This document shows positions 8,569 to 16,889 of a stretch of 64,000 bases of DNA, one piece after another. The DNA is from DASWLF01 sp963768765 (GTDB taxonomy: Bacteria > Desulfobacterota > Desulfobaccia > Desulfobaccales > 0-14-0-80-60-11): assembly GCA_963768765.1 (NCBI GenBank), contig CAVYJK010000019.1, forward strand, positions 1-64,000, given 5' to 3'. A model generated the notes under the pieces. It saw nothing but the letters and a program-made list of their open reading frames with translations. It was not told the origin of the DNA and made no database searches. The position numbers were made by a program, and so were the translations under genes. Every line of letters starts with the position of its first letter. Position 1 is the stretch's first letter.

Positions 8569-8907
8569 ATGAGAAAAACCGTCGTTCTATTAGTGGTTGG
8601 CTGTCTGCTAGCGGCGGCCTGCGCCAGCCCGGGCCTCCGCCGGGACTGCCTGGAAAGGAAGAACAAGGCCGACCGGGCCGCGGCCTTGACCGCGTCCGGA
8701 CTGCACGTGGGTCTCACGGCCCAAGAAGTGCGGGCCCTGGTGGGAGAGCCCGACGGAATCATCGCAGCCCGGGGACTGGGTGATCTTGAGACCTGGAAAT
8801 ATTATCTACTGGAAGACTGTAAAGCCCACCTGGGTCTGACCGCGCCGGTGACCGAATTATTTTTCCTGGAAGGTAGACTGGTGAAGTGGCTTACTTACGC
8901 CGGGTGA
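8569..8907 (+). CDS. Small lipoprotein with SmpA/OmlA-like domain
   Basis: The 112-residue product has a leader MRKTVVLLVVGCLLAAACAS with a lipobox AAAC, then SGLHVGLTAQEVRALVGEPDG, which matches the SmpA/OmlA 'G-x-T-x-x-E-V-x-x-L-x-G-x-P' block, and a WKYYLLEDC strand like that of the preceding gene. It follows that gene by 42 bases on the same strand, suggesting an operon. Role presumed structural in the outer membrane; no specific partner can be named. Confidence 0.6.
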   Translation: MRKTVVLLVVGCLLAAACASPGLRRDCLERKNKADRAAALTASGLHVGLTAQEVRALVGEPDGIIAARGLGDLETWKYYLLEDCKAHLGLTAPVTELFFLEGRLVKWLTYAG

Positions 8908-8960
8908 GCCGCTAACTGTAAAACCGGGGACCCCCCATGCCTTCGGGGAAGCCCTGGCCC

Positions 8961-9371
8961 TTAGCCCCGGCCTGCCGGCATCCGGAATCCCTGGGGCAGC
9001 AGGTCCCCGGCCCGGGTCTCCGTCAAACCGTCTCGCCCCTGATAGATAATGACCGCGTCTTCCCCAAACTCCAGGATCACCTGCCGGCAGGCGCCGCAAG
9101 GGGCGAACGGAGCCGCGGCGTCGCTGGCCAGCGCCAGGGCCTGAATCCTCATCTCCCGGCCTTCCCCGGCCACCGCGGCGAACACCGCAGACCGCTCGGC
9201 GCAGATGGTCAGGCCGTAGGAGGCGTTCTCCACGTTGCACCCGGTGAAGATGTTGCCCTTATGGGTCAGGAGGGCCGCCCCCACCCGGTAACCCGAGTAC
9301 GGCGCGTAGGCGTTCGCTAATGCCTCCCGGGCAGCCTCAATCAGCCTCAACCGCAGACCTTCCGCCAACAT
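8961..9371 (-). CDS. cdd: Cytidine deaminase
   Basis: The protein contains the two zinc-site motifs of homotetrameric cytidine deaminases: CAERSA (catalytic Glu with the first Cys) and PCGACRQ (second and third Cys), plus YAPYSGYRVGAALLT and TGCNVENASYGLTICAE. It hydrolyses cytidine and deoxycytidine to uridine and deoxyuridine in pyrimidine salvage. Length about 136 residues is typical when started at ATG 9371; the open frame extends upstream to 9542 but that part has no similarity to the family. GGTGGAGGT directly precedes the ATG, so the neighbouring TTG at 9368 is an alternative start. Confidence 0.9.
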   Translation of the reverse strand: MLAEGLRLRLIEAAREALANAYAPYSGYRVGAALLTHKGNIFTGCNVENASYGLTICAERSAVFAAVAGEGREMRIQALALASDAAAPFAPCGACRQVILEFGEDAVIIYQGRDGLTETRAGDLLPQGFRMPAGRG

Positions 9372-9916
9372 ACCTCCACCCCACCTGGCCCTGCAGCCAA
9401 TTATTTGAGATCCCTGGGCGGCCGGAGACGGCCGCCCCACCACCTTGATTTTCCGGTGGGGCCTCCCCGCCACCAATATTTTTCCAAGCATTCCGCCCCG
9501 AGCCTTCGGTTCAAGGGCACGGCGAGCCGTGCTGGGGCCCACCCAAGTTCTAGCTAATCCTCTTTTTTGCCCTGGTTTCCAGAGAATAAGCTATGTTGGC
9601 TGATTTTTCAACGTAGCCAATCATGGCGCCGGGGTCAATGAGATAAGGCGTAAACCTGTTCTGGATATGCCGCCCCCTTGCCGCCCCCTGGCCGCCCCTG
9701 GCGCCCCCTGGTCGAGCGGGTGGTACCCAACTCCCGGGGGTTGCCTGCCTGGTTTGGTAGTCCTTTTCCCAAGGGCTTCCGGAGTTCGTTGCCTAGGCCA
9801 ATTTTTTTCTTTACCTTCGTCCCGATTTTATTTATTATTTGGATTAATTAGCTATCGGCACTGAGACTGCCAAGCCCCACCGGGTTCAGGCCACGCCACA
9901 GAAGGAGAAAATCGGC
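9372..9916. other. Intergenic region upstream of the HU gene
   Basis: No complete gene is seen in these 545 bases. On the minus strand an open stretch ends at a TAG at 9550-9552 and reads YLIDPGAMIGYVEKSANIAY before it; it lacks a convincing start and may be the 3' relic of a lost gene. Positions 9665-9720 are a C-rich imperfect tandem repeat (CCGCCCCCTTG/CCGCCCCTGGC units). The last 100 bases are AT-richer and likely carry the HU promoter. Confidence 0.4.
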
Positions 9917-10192
9917 ATGAACAAGTCCCAACTCATCGAGGCCCTGGCCAAAGCTGAGAATATCACTTTGAAAAAGGCGGAAATGGTGGTGAATGCCGTT
10001 TTCGAAAACATGGCGGATGCCCTGGCCCAAGATGAGCGCATCGAAATCCGCGGCTTTGGCAGCTTCAAAGTCAAGTTCTACAACGGCTACAAAGGCCGGA
10101 ACCCCAAGACCGGAGACCTGATCAAAGTGGAGGGCAAGAAATTGCCCTTCTTCAAGGTCGGCAAAGAGATGCGGGAACGCGTCGACCGCTGA
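9917..10192 (+). CDS. hup: HU/IHF-family DNA-binding protein
   Basis: The 91-residue product is a full-length histone-like protein: MNKSQLIEALAKAENIT helices, the dimer core, then GFGSFKVKFYNGYKGRNPKTG, which is the DNA-intercalating beta-arm with the conserved R-N-P-K-T-G tip, and KKLPFFKVGKEMRERV at the end. It bends and compacts DNA as a dimer. AGAAGGAG is placed eleven bases before the ATG. Whether it is HU or an IHF subunit cannot be decided from this sequence alone; the NPKTG tip occurs in both. Confidence 0.9.
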   Translation: MNKSQLIEALAKAENITLKKAEMVVNAVFENMADALAQDERIEIRGFGSFKVKFYNGYKGRNPKTGDLIKVEGKKLPFFKVGKEMRERVDR

Positions 10193-10207
10193 GCCATTTT
10201 TAAACCT

Positions 10208-10474
10208 GGTCGTGCTAGATGGGGAGCTAGCGGTGCCCTGTAACCCGAGAACCGCTTATGCGGGATCGAAGCCCCTCCCAGAGGGTCGCAGCGCATCCGG
10301 TGACGGCTGATCAGGGCGGCGGGTTGGACCCTGCGCAACAGACGCCTGTGAACCCCGTCAGGTCCGGAAGGAAGCAGCGGTAAACAGGGTCGGTCTGTGT
10401 CGTGGCGGACCCTAATCCATTACCCCCTGGTTGTCCCACCCGGCTGAGGCGGATTCGAAGGAGGGTGCACGGCC
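10208..10474 (+). ncRNA. ffs: Signal recognition particle RNA, large bacterial type
   Basis: The universal domain IV motif GTCAGGTCCGGAAGGAAGCA is at about 10356-10375. Upstream is an Alu-domain signature, GTGCTAGATGGGGAGCTAGC and GGTGCCCTGTAACCCG, as in Bacillus-type large SRP RNA. The ends pair perfectly, GGTCGTGC at 10208-10215 with GCACGGCC at 10467-10474 (eight pairs, one G-U), which sets the boundaries. The RNA binds Ffh and targets membrane proteins during translation. A short T-run follows. Confidence 0.9.
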
Positions 10475-10481
10475 AGGCTTT

Positions 10482-10581
10482 TCACCACAGAGGCATAAAG
10501 ATCACAGAGATTGTGCCTTACGGCCAAGCCGCAAGGCACAATATTTTTTGGTTTCTCTGTGTTCTCTGTGTCTCTGTGGTT
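10482..10581. repeat. Palindromic intergenic element ('CACAGAG' family)
   Basis: ACCACAGAG at the left end is inverted as CTCTGTGGT at the right end, and an inner pair GTGCCTTACGG / CCGCAAGGCAC surrounds the centre. A relative of the right end lies at 15238-15266 (TCTCTGTGTCTCTGGGTCTC). It has no coding capacity. Confidence 0.7.
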
Positions 10582-10598
10582 AAATAAGCGATGCCTTT

Positions 10599-11309
10599 TT
10601 ATCCTCCCGGTTGAGCAGCCGGGGCCGGCTCCGTTTTCAGCTTCCCCAGGGCCCGGGTCATCTCCAGCATAACCCCCAGTCCCTGCCGGCATTCCCGGCT
10701 CCGCATCTTCCAGAGCAGGCCCACCGGACCCACCGGCTTGGCTTCCTCCAGGCGCACCTCCAGGGGAACGTCCACCAGCTTTTCCAGGAATTGGATCAAC
10801 TCGGGATTCGACAACTTCTTCACCAGGCCATGCATCGAAACGAACCCATCGCCGATGGCGTCGATGTCCTCGGGATTATAATTGGCGGCAATCTTGCCAT
10901 ACATCTCGATCACCGCGGCGTTGATGCGGAATATGCCTTTCTGCTCCAAGTGATCCAGGTAATCGATGAGCTTGGGTACCGCAACTTTCATTAAGGGCTC
11001 CATGTCCTCCCACCAGTCCACCAGGTTTTCCAGCTGTTCCAGGGACCAGGTGAGGTACTTCAGGCTGGGCAAGAACCTCTTGATCAGGGCGAAGAAGTCC
11101 TCCAGCTGGAACCCGATCTCCACTTCCACCATTTCCTCCGTCAGCTTCTTGACGGCCGGGTCCATCAGCAGGGACAGGTCCCGGCCCAAATCACTGACGT
11201 TTTCCCAGGGCTTGGCAAAGGCGGCCAATTGCTCCTCAACCCTGGCGACCCCTGCCAACTTTTCCTCAATGCGAGCCAGGCGTTCCAGGATCATGTCGTC
11301 GTTGCTCAT
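10599..11309 (-). CDS. DUF1641 protein, partner of the sulfide:quinone oxidoreductase
   Basis: The 236-residue product begins with a coiled-coil MILERLARIEEKLAGVARVE, continues with long amphipathic helices (MDPAVKKLTEEMVEVEIG, DFFALIKRFLPSLKYLTW), and contains the DAIGDGFVSMHGLVKKLSNPEL block typical of DUF1641. Members are regularly encoded next to SQR-type flavoproteins, but their molecular role is not established. Its ATG overlaps the SQR stop in an ATGA junction, so the two are translationally coupled. The C-terminus ends in a short Pro/Ala tail. Confidence 0.8.
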   Translation of the reverse strand: MSNDDMILERLARIEEKLAGVARVEEQLAAFAKPWENVSDLGRDLSLLMDPAVKKLTEEMVEVEIGFQLEDFFALIKRFLPSLKYLTWSLEQLENLVDWWEDMEPLMKVAVPKLIDYLDHLEQKGIFRINAAVIEMYGKIAANYNPEDIDAIGDGFVSMHGLVKKLSNPELIQFLEKLVDVPLEVRLEEAKPVGPVGLLWKMRSRECRQGLGVMLEMTRALGKLKTEPAPAAQPGG

Positions 11310-12577
11310 GGCCGTCTCCTTCTCAAAGGCATCTCGATATCCGGAGACAGGATGCCCCGCACTTTACCGGCCAGCACAAACTGGGTTTCCAGGGGTAGGT
11401 GGCTGCCCTTGAGCATCAGGTTGTAGTAGACCCACCGGAACATCATCTTGGCGATGTAGTTGGAGAAGCTCTCTTTCAGCAGGTCGAACGGTCCCAGCCC
11501 CGGGAAGGGAAATTTACCCGGCAAGGGCTCAATTTTATAGTTGAAGTCGAGAAGGGACCCCTTCTCGTAACCCGTGACCACCAGTCAGGTGGCGTGGCCG
11601 TCGAAGGACGGCAGGGGCGGCTGGCCGTCCATTTCCCGTACCAGGTTTTCGATGATGGTGTCCGCTTCGTAGTGGGCCACCGCCCCGGCCTTGGAAGTGG
11701 GCACGTTGGTGGCGTCGCCGATGACATAGACGTGGTCGTAGTTTTTGGCCTTCAGGGTGTTGTGGTCCGTATCCACGTAGCCCATGGGGTCGCCCATGCC
11801 GCTGTCCATGATGACCTGGGCGCCGAAGTTGGGCGGGATGGCTACCAGGAGGTCATAGGGCACCTCCTCCCCCCCATAGGATTTGATGACCTTTTTGGCC
11901 CCGTCCACCGAGGCGATCTGGAAGTTGGGGGTAACCTTGATGTTTTTCTCCTGGCAGATGTTACCCAAGATCTCTGCCGCCACCGGCTTGGTGAAGGCCG
12001 CGGACAGGGGCGTCACCAGTTCGATTTCAATTGAGTCCCTCACCCCGTGGGTGGCGAAAAACCAGTCGGCCATGAAGGCGAACTCCAGGGGGGCCACCGG
12101 ACATTTGAAGGGCAGTTCGGCGATGTTGATGACCACCCGGCCCTTGTCGAAATATTTCATCTTCTCATACAGCGCCACCGCGCCGTCGGCGCTATAGAAA
12201 TTGTGGATGTCGCGCCCCATCCCCTCGCTCATGCCCTCCACTTCTTCCGGCACGATGCGGCAGCCGGTGGCCACCACCAGCCAGTCATAGGCATAAGTGT
12301 CTCTCTTGGTCTTGACCTGCTTTTTGACCGGATCGATCTCCGTTACTTCATCCAGCACAAAATTGACCCCAGGAGGGATATATTTGATTTTGGGTTTAAC
12401 GCAGTCTTCCGGGGTGTAGATGCCGAAGGGTATGAAGAGCCAGCCGGGCTGGTAGTGATGCTGCCAATCCCGGTCGATAATGATTATCTCCCATTTGGAT
12501 TCCAGTAATTTTTGTCGCATCTTGGCGGCGATAATGGTGCCGCCGGTGCCGCTGCCCAGAATCACCAGTTTCTTCAT
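11306..12577 (-). CDS. sqr: Sulfide:quinone oxidoreductase-like flavoprotein, candidate selenoprotein
   Basis: With the in-frame TGA at 11585-11587 read as selenocysteine, one 423-residue flavoprotein results. It has the N-terminal FAD dinucleotide motif GSGTGGTIIAAK, ATGCRIVP (C106), FKCPVAPLEFAFMADW (C159), the second FAD motif VYVIGDAT, and then GHAT-Sec-LVVTGYEKGSLLDF (U331), ending in a C-terminal membrane-associating helix region. Known SQRs use three redox cysteines, two in the positions of C106 and C159 and one near the C-terminus beside the flavin; the TGA is at this last one. A perfect hairpin lies 17 bases after the TGA. A nonsense mutation would remove the membrane-binding end, but no other break exists here. 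SQR oxidises sulfide and reduces quinone at the membrane. Confidence 0.8.
11548..11567 (-). promoter_or_regulatory. SECIS-like hairpin in the SQR gene
   Basis: On the minus strand CGAGAAG and CTTCTCG form a perfect seven-pair stem around the loop GGGTCC (inner G-C pairs possible). The loop starts 24 bases after the TGA, inside the 16-37 base range accepted for bacterial SECIS elements, and contains GGU like the Escherichia coli fdhF loop. Confidence 0.65.
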
Positions 12578-12903
12578 GCCGGTAGCCTCTCCTATTCCCA
12601 GGAATTTAATATATTATATAATACTATTAATTATTTTTCTTTGCATAAGTTAAGACCGCTAAATAATTTTTCTACCCTTTCAGGTCAAATAAATGGACGC
12701 CAGGGCCCCGGGAAGCCCTTAACCCAAGATTCATCCCCTGCCCGGATGGGCCGGACCTGAAGCAGGGTGCACCCGAGCCCAAAACCGGCAACCGAAAACT
12801 CGTTCTTCCCCTTGACTCATCCGGCAATTCAAGCTAAGATGAACGTGAATTAATCCACAAAGATAATTTTTTGGTGCAAACCCAACGACTTAGGAGTGGC
12901 TCC
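12578..12903. promoter_or_regulatory. Divergent promoter region between SQR and fdhA
   Basis: These 326 bases separate two diverging redox genes. The part next to the SQR (12600-12680) is strongly AT-rich (TATTATATAATACTATTAAT), in contrast to the surrounding GC-rich DNA, and probably holds promoters for one or both genes. The rest has no ORF or repeat I can support; an AGGAGTG ribosome site precedes fdhA. Confidence 0.5.
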
Positions 12904-14945
12904 ATGGACTTTCGGACCGTTTACACCACCTGTTCCTATTGCGGCTGCGGCTGCGGCATCTTGCTGGAAGTATTGAACGAAGACGTCATCTCCTCCCTAC
13001 CCGTGAAGACGCACCCCGTGAGCCAGGGCAGTCTTTGCATCAAGGGCTGGAATATTCACGAATTCATCGGCAGCGACCAGCGCCTGAAGACGCCGCTGCT
13101 GCGGAAGAACGGGGAACTGGCGCCGGTGAGTTGGGACGAAGCCATGGACGCCGCGGCCACCGGGCTCAAGAAAGTGGTGGAAAAGTACGGCCCCGACGCG
13201 GTGGCGGTGCTGGCCTCGGCCAAAGTCACCAATGAAGAGAACTACCTGATCCAGAAGTTCACCCGGGCCGCCATCGGCACCAACAACGTGGACCACTGCG
13301 CCCGACTCTGACACAGCTCCACCGTGGTCGGTCTGGCCGCGGCTTTCGGTTCCGGCGCCATGACTAACTCCATCCCGGAGTTTGCCGATTGCAAAGCCAT
13401 CTTTGTCATCGGCTCCAACACCACGGAGGACCACCCCATTGCCGCCAAGTGGATCATGCGCGGCAAGGCCAAGCGGCGCCAAGCTCATCGTGGCCGACCC
13501 CCGCTGGATCCAGCTCTCCGACCTGGCGGACGTGGCCGTGCAGCAGCGCCTGGGCAGCGACGTGGCTCTCATCAACGGCCTGATGCACATCATTATCAAG
13601 GAAGGCTGGCACGACCAGGCCTACGTGGATGAGCGCACCGAGGGCTTTGAAGCCCTGGCGGCCAAGGTGGCAGAGTACCCCCCCGACAAGGTGGCCCAGA
13701 TCACCGGCATCCCGGCGGCGACCCTTAAGCAGATGGCCGAGCTCTACGCCAAGAACAAGCCCGCGGCCATCATCTACGCCATGGGCATCACCCAGCACAC
13801 CACCGGGGTGGACAACGTCAAGTCCTGTGCCAACCTCGCCATGCTCACCGGCAACGTCGGGCGTCGCCTCCGGCGGGGTCAACCCCCTGCGGGGCCAGAA
13901 CAACGTCCAGGGGGCCTGCGACATGGGGGGCCTCCCCAACGTCTTCACCGGCTACCAGCCGGTGGCTGACGAGGCGGCCAATAAGAAATTCTCCGAGTTC
14001 TGGGGTAAAGATCTCCCCAAAAAACCGGGCCTCACCATCATGGAGATGTTCAACGGCATCGACGAAGGCAAGATCAAGGCCCTCTACGTGGTGGGCGAAA
14101 ACCCCATGGTCACCGACCCGGACCTGCACCACGTGGAAGCGGCCCTGAAAAAGCTGGAGGTCTTCATCGTCCAGGACGTCTTCCTGACCCAGACGGCCAG
14201 GCTGGCCCAGATCGTGCTCCCCGGCACCTCCTTCGCCGAGAAGGACGGCACCTTCACCAACACCGAGCGCCGGGTCCTCCTGGTGCGCCAGGCCTGCAAG
14301 CCCGTGGGCGAGTCCCGCCCCGACTGGCAGATCGTTTGCGATCTCTCCACCCGCATGGGCTACCCCATGAAATACAACTCCGCGGAAGAAATCTTCGAGG
14401 AACTCCGCAAAGTCACCCCCAGCTACGCCGGCATAACCTATAAGCGTCTGGAGAAGGCGGGCTTGCAGTGGCCCTGCCCCACCGAAGAGCACCCCGGCAC
14501 CATGTTCCTGCACAAGGACCGCTTCACCCGGGGCAAGGGCATGCTCCACGCCATCGACTACAAGCCGCCGGCGGAGGAACCGGACGCCGATTATCCCCTG
14601 TTCCTCACCACCGGCCGGTCCTTTGTCCACTACCACTCCGGCACCATGACCCGGGTCTCCCCCACCCTGAACCGGGAGATGGCAACCGGCTACGTGGAAA
14701 TCAGCCCCACGGACGCCAAGGCCATGGGGATTAAAGACGGCGAGCGGGTCAAGGTCAGCTCCCGCCGGGGCGAGATCCAGATCAAGGCCAAAGTCAGCCG
14801 CAAGGTGGACCGGGGCGTGGTCTTCATCCCCTTCCACTTCGCCGAGGCCGCGGCCAACGTCCTCACCAACCCGGCCTACGACCCGGTGGCCAAGATCCCG
14901 GAATACAAGGCCTGCGCCGTGAAAGTGGAAAAACTGGCGGCGTAA
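12904..14945 (+). CDS. fdhA: Formate dehydrogenase alpha subunit, selenocysteine-containing (two frameshifts)
   Basis: The protein has the N-terminal [4Fe-4S] site CSYCGCGCGI...GSLCIKGW, then CARL-Sec-HSST with the in-frame TGA at 13309-13311 (residue 136), the molybdopterin-binding core (NPLRGQNNVQGACDMGGLPN) and a C-terminal molybdopterin-guanine dinucleotide domain (TTGRSFVHYHSGTMTR). It oxidises formate to CO2. Two one-base insertions break the frame near 13471 (extra A in GCCAAGCGG) and near 13865 (extra G in GTCGGGCG); removing them restores the whole family sequence, so they look like errors. No beta subunit gene follows, so the electron partner is encoded elsewhere. ATG 12904 is chosen because AGGAGTG lies seven bases upstream. 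Confidence 0.9.
13322..13342 (+). promoter_or_regulatory. SECIS element of fdhA
   Basis: CCGTGGTC pairs with GGCCGCGG over eight pairs (two G-U) around the loop GGTCT. The loop starts 18 bases after the TGA and nearly matches the loop of the well-studied Escherichia coli fdhF SECIS. Confidence 0.8.
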
Positions 14946-15277
14946 GGGACTAAAATGGAAGTGGAATACCGCGAGGTGGGCATTGCCCACCCCGCGGTCG
15001 TTTTGGGGGAAGGGGCCAGGGGCGGACAGCCCCTGCCGCCCTCCCCCAAACCCCGCTCCCCCAACCCCATAAGAAAAATGTAGGGTGGGCATTGCCCACC
15101 AAACAATGAGGGGCGACCCGACGGGTCGCCCCTACCTTTCTGATGCCTTGGCATGAATCCATAATGCTTATGCTGTCAGTGGCACAGGCGTCTCGCCTGT
15201 GCAAGGAGGGGCGGTTCGTGAACCGCCTCTACTTTTTTCTCTGTGTCTCTGGGTCTCTGTGGTGATAAAATTGCCAC
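14946..15277. repeat. Cluster of palindromic intergenic repeats after fdhA
   Basis: This gap holds several short palindromes side by side: GTGGGCATTGCCCACC at 14976-14991 and again at 15085-15100, GGGGCGACCCG/CGGGTCGCCCC at 15110-15132, GGCACAGGCG/CGCCTGTGC at 15181-15202, GGCGGTTCGTGAACCGCC near 15210-15227, and a long GC-rich inverted element at about 15003-15055. The unit at 15181-15202 recurs exactly at 16523-16544. No gene is seen. Some may act as terminators for fdhA. Confidence 0.8.
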
Positions 15278-16486
15278 ATGAATGACTTGATAGAGGCAAT
15301 CAAAGCGCAGGCCCAGGAATTGACCGAGGAACTCACTTCCCTGCGTCGCGACTTCCACCAGCACCCGGAACTCTCCCACCAGGAGGAGCGCACCGCCCGC
15401 CGGGTGGCGGAATACCTGGGGAATTTGGGCCTCGAGGTGCGCACCGGCATCGCCGGCCACGGGGTGGTGGGGGTGCTTAAGGGCGCCCGCCCCGGCCGCG
15501 CTGTGGCCTGGCGGGCCGACATGGACGCCCTGCCCCTCACCGAAAAGGTCAAGGTCCCCTGGCGCTCCAAGGTGCCCGGGGTGATGCACGCCTGCGGCCA
15601 CGACTTCCACGTGAGCATCGCCCTGGCCGCGGCCCGGTTGTTGAGCGGACTTAAGGAGCAACTGGCCGGGCGGTACGTCTTCATCTTCCAGCCCGCGGAA
15701 GAGGGCCCGCCCCAAGGGGAGATGAGCGGCGCCCGGGGCATGGTGGAGGCCGGCGTCCTGGACGACCCCCCCGTTGCCGCCATCTGCGCCCTGCACGTGG
15801 CCCCCAACCTGGAGGCGGGCCACCTGCGGTACGGCTCCGACGCGGTGATGGCCGGGGCCGACCACCTCACCCTCACCGTCACCGGCAAATCAGCCCACGG
15901 CGCCACGCCCCACCGGGGAGTGGACCCCATCCTGGCCGCGGCCCTCCTGCTCACCCAGGTCCAGGCCTTTCTGGCCCAACGCCTGGACCCCCGCGCCCCC
16001 AAGGTCCTCACCTTCGGGAAGATCGAAGGCGGCAACCGCTTCAACATCCTGGCCGACGCCGTGAGATTAGAAGGGAGCCTCCGGTACTTGCAGGACTCCG
16101 TGCGCCAGGAGGTGCTCACCGGCCTCAAGCGCCTCTTTGACGGGCTCTCCAGGGCCACCGGGGCCGAAATCGCCCTGAGCGCGGATCATATCTATCCCAT
16201 CCTCCGCAACGACCCCCAGCTCAGCGAGCGGGCCGTCCCACTGCTCAAAACCCTGGTGGGCCCGCAGCGCCTCAAATCCTTGCAGCCGGCCATGGGCAGC
16301 GAAGATTTTTCTTACTTTGCCGCCAGGGTCCCGGCCTTCTATTTCTTCCTGGGGGTGCGCCCCCCCGGCGCCCGGGCCCAGGCCCTGCACTCCCCCCACT
16401 TCAACCCCGACGAAGCCGCCCTGCCCTGGGGCCTCACGGCCGCGGCGGGGCTGCTGGCGGCCCTGGGTGAACCCGAAGCCCAATAA
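15278..16486 (+). CDS. M20-family amidohydrolase (N-acyl/aminoacyl hydrolase)
   Basis: The 402-residue product is a metal-dependent amidohydrolase of the M20D type. It carries the diagnostic RRDFHQHPELSHQEERTA near the start, WRADMDALPL, the metal ligands HACGHDFHVS, QPAEEGPPQGEMSGARGM with the catalytic Glu pair, the lid/dimerisation domain (LTVTGKSAHGATPHRGVDP), and the final MGSEDFSYFA metal-binding block. Relatives hydrolyse N-acyl amino acids, hippurate or auxin conjugates; the actual substrate cannot be read from sequence. Full length and intact. It stands alone between two repeat clusters. Confidence 0.85.
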   Translation: MNDLIEAIKAQAQELTEELTSLRRDFHQHPELSHQEERTARRVAEYLGNLGLEVRTGIAGHGVVGVLKGARPGRAVAWRADMDALPLTEKVKVPWRSKVPGVMHACGHDFHVSIALAAARLLSGLKEQLAGRYVFIFQPAEEGPPQGEMSGARGMVEAGVLDDPPVAAICALHVAPNLEAGHLRYGSDAVMAGADHLTLTVTGKSAHGATPHRGVDPILAAALLLTQVQAFLAQRLDPRAPKVLTFGKIEGGNRFNILADAVRLEGSLRYLQDSVRQEVLTGLKRLFDGLSRATGAEIALSADHIYPILRNDPQLSERAVPLLKTLVGPQRLKSLQPAMGSEDFSYFAARVPAFYFFLGVRPPGARAQALHSPHFNPDEAALPWGLTAAAGLLAALGEPEAQ

Positions 16487-16889
16487 GCAGGCGCTCTAAT
16501 ACCGGGTCACAATCAAAAAAGTGGCACAGGCGTCTCGCCTGTGCGGCACAGGCTTTAGCCTGCGACTACCAAAGATCGCCTTCTAATAACAACCCGAGAC
16601 CTCTGCGAAAATCTCGATTATTTCGCTGGTTAATCAAAATGTAGCGTAGGCGCCCTCGCCTGCGACCATATAAGGCATGGGCAGCCGAGGGCGGCTATCC
16701 TACATGAGATTTTCGCAGAGGTCTCAACCCGGTATAAGACGGGCGGACACGCAGGTCCGCCCCTACAATAGAGTCGTTGTGGCAAAAATACGTAGGGGCA
16801 ACCCGCTGAGTCGCCCCTTACAGTTGGTGGGCCGTCCCCACCTACTCTTCTTCAGTGATTGCAGGGAGTCGCGGTTGGAGGCAGTGAAC
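16487..16889. repeat. Repeat-rich intergenic region surrounding the MITE
   Basis: Besides the MITE this gap has GGCACAGGCG/CGCCTGTGC at 16523-16544 (identical to 15181-15202), the half-palindrome GGCACAGGCTTTAGCC just after it, and GGGCGGACAC...GTCCGCCC at 16741-16762, a relative of 17503-17524 and 56078-56097. No gene is seen. Confidence 0.75.
16596..16725. mobile_element. MITE-like element with 20-base terminal inverted repeats
   Basis: GAGACCTCTGCGAAAATCTC at 16596-16615 is perfectly inverted at 16706-16725. The element is 130 bases long, non-coding, and flanked by AACCC on both sides (16591-16595 and 16726-16730), a 5-base target-site duplication. Inside is a second inverted pair (ATGTAGC.../...CTACAT). 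The ends look like insertion-sequence termini, so it was probably mobilised by a transposase encoded elsewhere. Confidence 0.75.

Noticed and set aside
9660..9720. CRISPR-like short C-rich tandem repeats
   Set aside because: Units are only about ten bases, uneven and without unique spacers; no cas genes are in the window.
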